Source: CBDCVN01 sp965223045 | GTDB lineage: Bacteria; Deinococcota; Deinococci; Deinococcales; Trueperaceae | DNA: 64,000 nt | Reading direction: 5' to 3' | NCBI GenBank assembly: GCA_965223045.1 | Contig: CBDCVN010000013.1 | Coordinates: forward strand, 744,001 to 808,000 | In this document: in pieces, positions 1 to 7,648 of the stretch | Numbering within the stretch: the stretch's first letter is position 1 | How the letters are laid out: every line of letters starts with the position of its first letter | Notes under the pieces: generated by a model | Database searches by the model: none | Seen by the model: only the letters and a program-made list of their open reading frames with translations | What the model was told of the DNA's origin: nothing | Made by a program: the position numbers and the translations under genes

Positions 1-341
1 CCCACATTGCGGCAAACACCATGAACAGCAGGAATAGCATTCTCTGGAGGTGGATGGTGGTCATATAGGGTTACAGGTACCTTACCTAAGAGCTGATCAA
101 AAGGAGTAATCCGCCTAGGGTCAGAAGTGTCAACGATGATTAGTTCTTCAACATCATCTAAGTTGACTTGATCAGCATTTAATAAATCTAGATAGTCTCG
201 GTACAGATGTAGAAAAGCCTCGAGCTGTGTCCCCAAGCTACCTAAACGAACTGCCTTTGTGCCGGGATGTACCAGCTTAGCAAGTGCTATGCTAGCAAGT
301 GCATCAAAGTCAGGTGAAGTATGACTAATGATAAGTTTCAT
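1..341 (-). CDS. DHH-family phosphoesterase domain protein, N-terminal part
   Basis: The gene runs off the left edge, so only the first 113 or so residues are visible. They begin MKLIISHTSPDFDALASIAL and show three DHH-superfamily metal-binding motifs in order: DFDAL near residue 11, VDTSDPRR near residue 80 and DHHPP near residue 99. This type of N-terminus (SHTxPDFDALAS) is known from DHH-CBS-poly(A)-polymerase fusion proteins that act as A-adding or tRNA nucleotidyltransferase enzymes, and also from stand-alone DHH phosphoesterases. Which of the two it is depends on the missing C-terminus. ATG at 341 is the only reasonable start; no strong Shine-Dalgarno sequence precedes it. One CTCGAG palindrome lies within the gene at about 219. 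Confidence 0.75.
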   Translation of the reverse strand, partial: MKLIISHTSPDFDALASIALAKLVHPGTKAVRLGSLGTQLEAFLHLYRDYLDLLNADQVNLDDVEELIIVDTSDPRRITPFDQLLGKVPVTLYDHHPPPENAIPAVHGVCRNV

Positions 342-639
342 AAGCAAGCAGTCAACTTAATAATTCATTTCAGTTGGCTCAAAAATTATACAGAGACCTG
401 AAAGTATCCTCAGACCCCTCAGGGCCCCATGATAGGTCTTATAAGCATAGGTTGCAGGGGTTCAAGATTTTAAACTCCTAAAATACAATTCTCATAACAG
501 GTGTGTTTATTCATCAATTAGTATTTGATAAACAGCGTTGAGAAGTTATAGGATGTCAATCTGCATGTCTATAACCTTTTGCATAGTAATTTTCTGAAAC
601 ATAAAGGTTGTTAGAATATAGCATAAAGAAAACATTGAA

Positions 640-1095
640 TTAAACACCGAATTGGCTTAAATGATGGTCCAGATGCTTATATGTGCTCCATCCTTTTTCC
701 TCAGGAGTCATCTTTCCAAAAAGAGGATGTTTTATTTGCTTAGCTTCTTCCTCATCCATGTTTACAAATTTATCCAAGGAATCAAGTAGGCGTTTTTTCT
801 CAGTTTCAAAGTCCTTATCTGTTGTTTGTTTGTATTGGGGGTGTGTTCTGGTACTTTTCGGGTATGGTTGTTCATTTACAACCATATTACGAATCATGCC
901 TTTGAAGAGCTTTGCTATAAAGGGAGTGTTCTTCAATTCCTTGCCATTGGAAACTTCTTGTATTTCAGCACAGTGTGCTAGCATTTGTGCGGCACTCATA
1001 CTTCCCCATTGGGGTCTAGATTCAGAAATTAGTTTTTCAATTCGATTTAGACAATCTTGATACACTTCGGGTGAATACATACTTTTTCTTTCCAT
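640..1095 (-). CDS. DUF1569 (DinB-like) family protein
   Basis: A 151-residue soluble protein with the pattern of DUF1569 proteins: an early WGSMSAAQMLAHCAEIQ segment, and a C-terminal HPLFGKMTPEEKGWSTYKHL followed by DHHLSQFGV. The regularly spaced histidines (AHC, KHLDHH) match the DinB-like four-helix fold, in which histidines often hold a metal. The family has no established reaction. ATG at 1095 is preferred over the upstream TTG because AAAGGAC sits 7 bases before it. The gene stands alone, with about 300 bases of unassigned DNA on its downstream side and decayed transposon DNA upstream. Confidence 0.75.
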   Translation of the reverse strand: MERKSMYSPEVYQDCLNRIEKLISESRPQWGSMSAAQMLAHCAEIQEVSNGKELKNTPFIAKLFKGMIRNMVVNEQPYPKSTRTHPQYKQTTDKDFETEKKRLLDSLDKFVNMDEEEAKQIKHPLFGKMTPEEKGWSTYKHLDHHLSQFGV

Positions 1096-1331
1096 AGGTA
1101 AGTCCTTTCTCAAATTCTAATTCATGACATTATATATTCAGATAAGTCTTGTCACCAAATGATAAGATGTTATTTTGAGTGAAGCAAAGAATCTTAATGC
1201 ATTACATCTTACCTACTTTGGTTTTATTATGAATATCTTAATAAAATCTACTAGAACAATCTAGTTATGATGGCCTAATCTATATTCATGACGAGGTATG
1301 CTTTAAACTAGCTAAGAATGGGACATTTTGA

Positions 1332-1517
1332 AACAAATTCAAGCTCTGCTTTGGGAATACATACCTTAGAGACATAAATGCTGCTAAGAACTTAGAGAAA
1401 ATAGCAGTAAAGTCCGTGAGTTTCACGGTGACAGCCTGTGAAGGGGAAAGTGCTGGCCTCGTCTCACCAATTTGGTTGGCAAAGGTGAACTTTTGTGAAG
1501 CAGGAACACAACATTAA
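1332..1517 (+). pseudogene. IS200/IS605-family tnpB C-terminal remnant
   Basis: This short open stretch has no start codon. It translates to a segment containing RDINAAKNLEKIAV (from about 1368), followed by SFTVTACEGESAGLV and a tail ending in EAGTQH. RDxNAAxN is the conserved C-terminal motif (last RuvC aspartate) of TnpB nucleases, and VTACGExxxG followed by a KQE-like end is typical of TnpB tails. Nothing of the zinc finger or upstream RuvC motifs survives. Just downstream, GAATTT at about 1538 and AAATTC at about 1561 form a loose inverted repeat where a right-end hairpin would be expected. The family call is from motif recognition. Confidence 0.6.
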
Positions 1518-1664
1518 TAGCTACCTATAGGTGGATTTGAGTGAATTTGTAAGCGTAGTGTTTAAATTCAGGTCTATGCAAGTGCAGATTTGGTTTATCA
1601 AGCAGCACCATATGGGTAACATGTTAAGTGGTTAAATGAAAGTTTTATTAGGAGTAATTATTAT

Positions 1665-3557
1665 ATGAAAACCCTTTTATGTAGGAAATACTTTTTTAAT
1701 ATGTTGGTAGTAGGTTACCTTGTCTTAGTCATAGGGGGAATAGTTAGTTCAGAAGGGGGAATTGCTAATGGAAGTATGCCTGCTTATGCTGGAACACTCG
1801 AGCACCTATACACCAAAAAACAAACAACACTTGAAACCTCATTGTTATATTTACTTGAAGGACTAGAAACATGGGGCTCATGGCTAGACCCCTCTAATGA
1901 AGTTGGTTTACTTCCTGAAGCTGAGGGGCGCTTTATGGCGTCCAGTACACCTATCTTACAAACAGGTGGGGCAATTCCTAGTGGAATAGGTGTGATGGGT
2001 TTTGCTCAGACTATAACTATAAGCCGTGATGGAATACCTAGGGGATTTAATAGCAATGAATATCTTTACCAGCAGCCTTTGCTTAACCATAATGCTAGTG
2101 TTGAAGATGTATTCCAAAGAGTTTCTTATCTTGACAGATTGAACTATCAATATGGTGTTGAAGTTTCTGGGCTTAAAGCCAAAGTTTATCGTAAGCCTAT
2201 TGAAATAGAATTTACACTATTTTCTATGCTGCAAAAAATAGGAGCACCGCCAGAAGTTGCTGAAGCTTGGGTAAAAGAATATGCAAAGTTAGCCTATTTA
2301 CCCCAAACTATTCAGTTGTCTTGGCTAATTGCAGGTAATCCACTAGCAGGGGCTTATCAATCACATGTTCAGTCTGTGCTCGAGCCCCTAAACCTAAGCA
2401 CACTACAGATTAACAGTATTCAGAATACAGGGTGGGTTAACCAAGATCCTTTTTGGGAAGAGATCCAAAAACAACCGTTTATAAGTGCGTTTACTGATTT
2501 GTTGAGTAACGCTAATGAAGAAATTAAAAGGAGTTTTATTGTTGCCCTATTTTTGCTCGAGCCTGCTTCACAAATCACTGGTAGTGGTAATAGCAATGAT
2601 TTTACTTTACGCGCTAACCCTTTTTTGTTGTCTGATCAAGAAAGTACAAATCCCCCAGCCAGTATTGGTCCTTCATTTGCTGAGGAAGCAGCAAGGTTAG
2701 CTTTTGAGAAAGAAAATAAAGCTCGAGTTTCATCTTATGATCAAAATTTATCAGAGGAATCATCAGCTAATGGTTCAAAGACTTCTAGTGAAACACCCTA
2801 TATTAAAATAATCCCCAAAGAACAGCAAGTTCGGAATATTTTGCTCGGTGGCACAGTTTACGAAAATAGACCTATATCTTTTCCTGCATATGGTAAAACC
2901 AAAGCCTATTCTAATTTGTTTGCGTGGTCTAATATTGAAGCAAAAGAAGACCAAAAATTTGACTTACACCTCCATGAAGGTTTTGAAGTCATGAATTTTG
3001 TTCTTGATGGAACTTTGGTTTTAAGAGAAAGTGATACCAACACAGAAAAATGGACACCTTTACCCGCAGGTGGGGTTCAATTCATGCAAGCTGGTGGGGG
3101 AATGCAGCACGCTGGACGCTATGTAAAAGGTTCTAGAACTTTACAAATTTGGTTTGATCCAGATTTCAAAAGGTATTCAAAGCAACAAGCAACCTACCAA
3201 AACTATCAAGCAAACTCATTTACAGAGACAACTGTTAATGGTGTTAAAACAATGGTTTATGTTGGTAATGGTGGTCCTATTCAAGCAGAAACACAAGGCT
3301 TGGGTATTAGAAAGCTTACTCTTTCACCAAATGCTGAGCATAAGCTCGAGCTTGACCTAAGCAAAGTATATTCTATATATGTAATAGATGGAGCGGTTAC
3401 TTTTGATGGGCAGCAGGCAAATAAAGATGACTATGCTATTATTCAAACTGTATCATCAGTTACTCTAGCTGCATCTAAAGAAAGCCAGTTGTTTATTGTT
3501 GAGACACCTCGGCGACCTAGCTACACTACATATGTAGAGAGCAGTTTAGACCATTGA
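1665..3557 (+). CDS. exported protein with C-terminal pirin-type bicupin
   Basis: A 630-residue protein starting with a charged stretch and a hydrophobic segment (residues 12-35), then a small-residue region ending in PAYAG. This looks like a signal peptide or membrane anchor. Residues about 50-370 match nothing I recognise. Residues about 380-620 look like pirin: LHLHEGFEVMNFVLDGTL carries the metal-ligand histidines and glutamate, followed by QFMQAGGGMQHAGRY and LQIWFDP. Pirins are normally cytoplasmic iron bicupins (some have quercetin dioxygenase activity), so export and the large N-terminal extension are unusual. TTAGGAG lies 9 bases upstream of ATG 1665. The gene appears monocistronic and contains several CTCGAG palindromes. 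Confidence 0.7.
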   Translation: MKTLLCRKYFFNMLVVGYLVLVIGGIVSSEGGIANGSMPAYAGTLEHLYTKKQTTLETSLLYLLEGLETWGSWLDPSNEVGLLPEAEGRFMASSTPILQTGGAIPSGIGVMGFAQTITISRDGIPRGFNSNEYLYQQPLLNHNASVEDVFQRVSYLDRLNYQYGVEVSGLKAKVYRKPIEIEFTLFSMLQKIGAPPEVAEAWVKEYAKLAYLPQTIQLSWLIAGNPLAGAYQSHVQSVLEPLNLSTLQINSIQNTGWVNQDPFWEEIQKQPFISAFTDLLSNANEEIKRSFIVALFLLEPASQITGSGNSNDFTLRANPFLLSDQESTNPPASIGPSFAEEAARLAFEKENKARVSSYDQNLSEESSANGSKTSSETPYIKIIPKEQQVRNILLGGTVYENRPISFPAYGKTKAYSNLFAWSNIEAKEDQKFDLHLHEGFEVMNFVLDGTLVLRESDTNTEKWTPLPAGGVQFMQAGGGMQHAGRYVKGSRTLQIWFDPDFKRYSKQQATYQNYQANSFTETTVNGVKTMVYVGNGGPIQAETQGLGIRKLTLSPNAEHKLELDLSKVYSIYVIDGAVTFDGQQANKDDYAIIQTVSSVTLAASKESQLFIVETPRRPSYTTYVESSLDH

Positions 3558-3584
3558 ATTGAGAAGTGCTAAAACCAATTAGAA

Positions 3585-4100
3585 TCAGGCTCTTTTATAC
3601 CAATAATGGGTTAGTGCTTCCCTAATAGCATTTGCACTATACTCATTTTGAGTAGCTTTAAGTTCCAAGTAAGCTATCACTGCTTGCACCATTTCCTTTG
3701 AAAAGGTTGAAAATCTAAAGGTTGCATAATCCCACCAAGTCCTTGCACCGTAGCGTTTTTGATTAATAACTATAGACTTTGAATTCTGAGTAAGTCCGTG
3801 TGTGAGGTAAAAAACCACATCAGCACTTGAGAGCTTTTCATCGATATCAGCTATAAGAAATGCTGGCAAATAAAACATCAATGCTTCGTCAGAAAAGAAG
3901 CTTAGAGCGGATGCGTAACCATCAGGTGCAGCATCTAGGAAATCAGTTTCCAAATTTGTCCAATCTACTTTGTCCTTAAACTCCTCTTTAAGTAAGTAAG
4001 GTTCGTCACCCTGAACGCTATTAACTAAGAAAGCTTCGCCAGGAAAGTTGGTTTTAGCAAAAGCGCGAAATATTTTCTCTTTTAATTCCTCATTTGTCAT
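3585..4100 (-). CDS. DUF6714 family protein
   Basis: A soluble protein of about 171 residues from the likely start MTNEELKEKIFRAF. The central ALSFFSDEALMFYLPAFLIA matches the signature I associate with DUF6714 (ALSFF..EAFRFYLPAYLIA), preceded by a PGEAFLV segment and an acidic loop. No function is established. Two in-frame ATGs lie upstream (4139 and 4178), but the conserved domain begins at 4100 and none of the starts has a clear ribosome-binding site, so the N-terminus is uncertain. It ends head-to-head with the radical SAM gene that starts at 4243 on the other strand, leaving a shared 140-base promoter region. Confidence 0.55.
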   Translation of the reverse strand: MTNEELKEKIFRAFAKTNFPGEAFLVNSVQGDEPYLLKEEFKDKVDWTNLETDFLDAAPDGYASALSFFSDEALMFYLPAFLIADIDEKLSSADVVFYLTHGLTQNSKSIVINQKRYGARTWWDYATFRFSTFSKEMVQAVIAYLELKATQNEYSANAIREALTHYWYKRA

Positions 4101-4242
4101 TGCTAGGCTCAACTTTAGCAAAAATTGTGAAAAATTCATATTGCTTACATATAGGTTAAATGGCAAGCAGTGGATCAACTTCTTGGCCCACTTGAATTTG
4201 AACCTAGCTGTAAATATTCTGTGGTGTATATTAAGATTTTGA

Positions 4243-4992
4243 ATGCAGCGTATTTCTATAGAACTAACTAATAGGTGCCAAAAATCTTGTTGGTTTTGTT
4301 ATAACTCGAGCACCTCCAAAGGCCAAACTGAATGGTCAGTTACTGAAGTTATAGACTTTGTCTCTGATTGTAGTAAACACAGTACTAAGGCGGTATCTTT
4401 TGGTGGTGGTGAACCTTTAGAATATGAGGGTTTGTTTGAAATACTGACTAAGCTGCAAGGGCTACTTCACAGGAGCATTACTACTAATGGTTTGCTGCTA
4501 AATGATGAAAATTTACAGTTACTTGAGAAAGCTAGACCAGAAAAAGTTCATATTTCTATACACTTTCCAGACAAGCAAAAAGAAGTTGATAGGGTAATTA
4601 AACAAGTAAAGCAAATTGAACTGCTGGACATAAAAAGTGGTGTAAACCTTTTAGTCTCTATCAAAAATCTAACTGCTGCCAAGAGTGCTGCAGAGCTTTT
4701 AAGGGCTAATGGCATTGATAATAAAAGAATTATTTACCTGCCGATGAAAATATTTGATATACCCACACCTAAAGATATTTATGAAGTAGCAGGTAAGCAG
4801 CCATTTCAATCTATGACCTGTCTAAACCAATGTGGTAAAAGTGAAAGGTTTTGCTCTATAGCTTGGGATAAAACTGTTAGTTGGTGCTCGTATACTAAGG
4901 CAAGAACCAAACTAGAAAGCTTAACAGTTAAAGCTTTAAAAGCAGCACTAGAAAAAACAGAAATAGAATTTTGTGGAGTCCTAAGGAGCTAA
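4243..4992 (+). CDS. radical SAM protein, function unassigned
   Basis: 249 residues. Near the N-terminus, LTNRCQKSCWFCYN is a CxxxCxxC cluster that would bind the [4Fe-4S] used for S-adenosylmethionine cleavage. SFGGGEPL follows near residue 65 (the GGE SAM-binding motif), and SITTNGLLL is the usual beta-strand after it. C-terminal cysteines (CLNQC, FCSIAW, SWCSY, FCGV) look like a partial auxiliary-cluster or SPASM-like arrangement, but the protein is short for a SPASM enzyme. Its stop is one base from the start of the next gene (4994), so the two are almost certainly co-translated. That makes the duplicated-domain protein a candidate partner or substrate, which is inference only. Confidence 0.7.
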   Translation: MQRISIELTNRCQKSCWFCYNSSTSKGQTEWSVTEVIDFVSDCSKHSTKAVSFGGGEPLEYEGLFEILTKLQGLLHRSITTNGLLLNDENLQLLEKARPEKVHISIHFPDKQKEVDRVIKQVKQIELLDIKSGVNLLVSIKNLTAAKSAAELLRANGIDNKRIIYLPMKIFDIPTPKDIYEVAGKQPFQSMTCLNQCGKSERFCSIAWDKTVSWCSYTKARTKLESLTVKALKAALEKTEIEFCGVLRS

Positions 4993-4993
4993 A

Positions 4994-6484
4994 ATGTTTG
5001 AAGATTACCCTGCAGCACACAGTATGGATACGGAGTGGTATGCAATAGATGAAGATGGTCACATAGCTCAATTCTATTCATTTGATGTAGGGGCAATTCC
5101 TGTAGATTTTCTAGACAAGTTTTATGAAGAAGGAAATGTAGGCAATATTCTTATTGAAGCTTGGTTGCAAAAAGATGAAAAAGGTTGGATTTATCTGGAA
5201 TGTGATTATAACTTAATACAGGAAATTATTACGGAAAAGTCTGAATCTTCAAAAGAACCTAAGCCGATCAATGATGTGGAGTATGCGATTTTGTTAGTTG
5301 TTGAGTCAGAAAAGGTTATAGATGACCTAACATTTGTAGATGGGATCGTTTATTTTAACAAAGAAAAAACGATCTTTTATATAAGAGAATGTTATTCCAC
5401 TGATGAACTTGAAAAGGCTTACCAAAAGGGGAAAATAAAGTCCTATGCAGATTTCTACTTTGATTACAAAGAGGTAGCAAAGCTCTTAGGATTCTTCATT
5501 TATGAGGCAAATTCAATTGAGCCCTATGAAAGGATTTACTCACCTAAAACATCAAAGAAAATAGAAGATATGCCAGAATCAATTAGAGATAAACTTTCCA
5601 CGGTTGTTTTCAAAGGAGTTAAGTTTAGAGATTATCAGAATTTACAGCCTCCTCAACATGTGAAAAGTAGAGGCTGGTATTCATCTTGGATTAATTATGA
5701 AGGGAAGTTAGTTAAGTTTGAAGATTATCCAAACGCACAAGGTATAGACACAGAATGGGCTGCTATTGATAAAGATGGGCATATTGCCATATTTAATACA
5801 AGTCAATCAGGAGCAGTTCCTATTGATTTTCTAAATAAATTTACTTCTGAAGACTCAGTATTTGACTCTATTTTTATTAATAGTAATGAAATCACTGGAA
5901 AAGGTTGGGTTCATTTTTATTGCTCTGAAGAAGATTATTCCTTGATAGGAAAAAAGCTAGAAACCACAGCTCAATCTGAAGAATTATTACAAAGTCCAGA
6001 ATTAGCTAATGTTAGAAGACTCAAGGAAGTTTTTTTGATTGTTGAGTCTGCAGAAGTTATAAGTGAAATTAAGTCCAAAGGTTGCATTATCTGGTTTGAT
6101 GCAAGCAAAACCATTTTTTATGTAGAGGAATGTTCTTTAAAGTTACTTAAAAGAGCTCATAAAAAAGGGAAAATAAAGAAAATGTTTCTCCTTAACAATA
6201 TTCATGAAGGAAGGATGAATCTACCAGAGTTTTTTGGATTTTTTATTTATAACTCGAGCCCTGCCTATGAAGCCTTACCCTACGAAAGAATTTACTCACC
6301 ATCAGTGCCAACTAAAATAAAAGATGTACCAGAAATGTTTAAGGCTAGGTTATCTACAGTGCAGTTTTCAGGAATAAAATTTAAAAATTCTAAAAGATTA
6401 CAACCTCCAAAACATATGAAAAGTAAAAGTGTAGTATCAAAATGGGAAAATTATAATGGTCAGATTGTGGATTTTGAAGAGTGA
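4994..6484 (+). CDS. two-copy repeat protein coupled to radical SAM gene
   Basis: 496 residues made of two tandem copies of a domain of roughly 235 residues. Copy 1 begins MFEDYPAAHSMDTEWYAIDE and copy 2 begins near residue 236 with FEDYPNAQGIDTEWAAIDKD. Both continue with DGHIA, then GA[IV]P[VI]DFL, a central LLVVESEKVI / FLIVESAEVI strand, FFIY, YERIYSP, and a closing LQPP[QK]H[MV]K. The xTEWxAIDxDGHIAxF pattern is familiar from uncharacterised bacterial proteins with no assigned function. No signal peptide or membrane segment is visible, so it is presumably cytoplasmic. AAGGAG lies at the end of the radical SAM gene, 5-6 bases before ATG 4994. Part of a third copy follows the stop codon. 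Confidence 0.65.
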   Translation: MFEDYPAAHSMDTEWYAIDEDGHIAQFYSFDVGAIPVDFLDKFYEEGNVGNILIEAWLQKDEKGWIYLECDYNLIQEIITEKSESSKEPKPINDVEYAILLVVESEKVIDDLTFVDGIVYFNKEKTIFYIRECYSTDELEKAYQKGKIKSYADFYFDYKEVAKLLGFFIYEANSIEPYERIYSPKTSKKIEDMPESIRDKLSTVVFKGVKFRDYQNLQPPQHVKSRGWYSSWINYEGKLVKFEDYPNAQGIDTEWAAIDKDGHIAIFNTSQSGAVPIDFLNKFTSEDSVFDSIFINSNEITGKGWVHFYCSEEDYSLIGKKLETTAQSEELLQSPELANVRRLKEVFLIVESAEVISEIKSKGCIIWFDASKTIFYVEECSLKLLKRAHKKGKIKKMFLLNNIHEGRMNLPEFFGFFIYNSSPAYEALPYERIYSPSVPTKIKDVPEMFKARLSTVQFSGIKFKNSKRLQPPKHMKSKSVVSKWENYNGQIVDFEE

Positions 6485-6492
6485 GTATAAGA

Positions 6493-6561
6493 GTGCTTGA
6501 AGATTATCCAGCAGCACACCATGTAGATACAAAACAACATGCAATAGACGAGGAGCAACTG
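6493..6561 (+). pseudogene. remnant of a third repeat copy
   Basis: Beyond the stop of the preceding gene, and in a different frame, the DNA still translates to VLEDYPAAHHVDTKQHAIDE. This is the opening segment of the same repeat (compare MFEDYPAAHSMDTEWYAIDE). The array therefore once had at least three copies; a frameshift and deletion removed the rest before gcvT at 6567. Confidence 0.6.
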
Positions 6562-6566
6562 TTTTC

Positions 6567-7643
6567 ATGTTATTAAAAAAGACCCCTCTTTTCGAAAAGC
6601 ACCTTGCCTTAAACGCTCGTATGGTCAACTTCGCAGGTTGGGAAATGCCCTTACAATACCCAACAGGTATTAACAAGGAGCATATTGCAGTACGTCAAAA
6701 TTGCGGGATTTTTGATGTCAGTCACATGGGTGAAATTTGTATAACAGGTAAGGATTCTGTAGATTTTCTGAATTATACTACACTCAATGATCCTACTAGA
6801 CTCAAAATTGGACGGGGGCAGTACTCAATGTTACCTAACAATAAAGGTGGACTTATTGATGACCTTTATATCTACTGTGAAGGTGAAAACGACTATCTAA
6901 TAGTTTGTAATGCAGGTAATATAGATGCTGTAGTAAAGCATTTTAAGAATCTAGCAAATGATTTTGTAGCAAAAGGTCATAAAGTTGAAATAACCAATGA
7001 GTCAGATGATTGGGCACTTTTGGCCCTACAAGGTCCTAGTGCTATGCTGCTAAACAATAAAACAGAAAGCGACCTAACCAAACTGCGTAAGAACCGCCTT
7101 TTAAAAACAAAGATTAGTAATTATTCGGTCAAGGTTTCTCGCACAGGATATACAGGAGAAGATGGCTTTGAAATATTTTGTCAACCAGAAGATGCCTTGG
7201 ACATTTGGGAAGTATTGCTTCAACTTGGTGCAGTGCCTTGTGGTTTAGGGGCTCGAGACACCTTGCGTCTCGAGGCTGGGTTTCCCCTTTATGGTCATGA
7301 ATTTACTGCTGATACTAATCCACTGTGCAGCCACTATGCTTGGGTGGTTAAGGACAAGGATTTTTACGGACGTAGTGCTATGTGGGATCCTTCTTGTGAA
7401 CAAAGACTTGTAGGTATGAGGTTTCAGGAACGTGGCATTGCTAGACAAGGCTACAATATTTTGGATGACAGGGGTGATGTTATTGGTAAAGTTACCTCTG
7501 GTACTATATCACCTTTGACAAAAGATAGTATTGCCATGGGTTGGGTAAACAAGGCTTATACTGATGTTGGGCAAAGATTAAACATAGAGATTCGTGATCA
7601 GGCGGTTGCAGCAAATGTAAGTAAACTTCCCTTTAATTCATAA
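6567..7643 (+). CDS. gcvT: aminomethyltransferase (glycine cleavage T protein)
   Basis: 358 residues, the usual length. The T protein takes the aminomethyl group from lipoylated H protein, releases ammonia and forms 5,10-methylene-tetrahydrofolate. Family hallmarks are MVNFAGWEMPLQYP near residue 20, FDVSHMGE near residue 48, RTGYTGEDGFEIF near residue 192 (including the folate-site acidic residues), and GLGARDTLRLEAGFPLYGHE near residue 228. The C-terminal barrel has GKVTSGTISP. The gcvH and gcvP genes are not in this window. The upstream GAGGAG is 13 bases away, so translation initiation may be weak. It is followed after 5 bases by the ABC exporter, probably as one transcript. Confidence 0.93.
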   Translation: MLLKKTPLFEKHLALNARMVNFAGWEMPLQYPTGINKEHIAVRQNCGIFDVSHMGEICITGKDSVDFLNYTTLNDPTRLKIGRGQYSMLPNNKGGLIDDLYIYCEGENDYLIVCNAGNIDAVVKHFKNLANDFVAKGHKVEITNESDDWALLALQGPSAMLLNNKTESDLTKLRKNRLLKTKISNYSVKVSRTGYTGEDGFEIFCQPEDALDIWEVLLQLGAVPCGLGARDTLRLEAGFPLYGHEFTADTNPLCSHYAWVVKDKDFYGRSAMWDPSCEQRLVGMRFQERGIARQGYNILDDRGDVIGKVTSGTISPLTKDSIAMGWVNKAYTDVGQRLNIEIRDQAVAANVSKLPFNS

Positions 7644-7648
7644 AAGTT

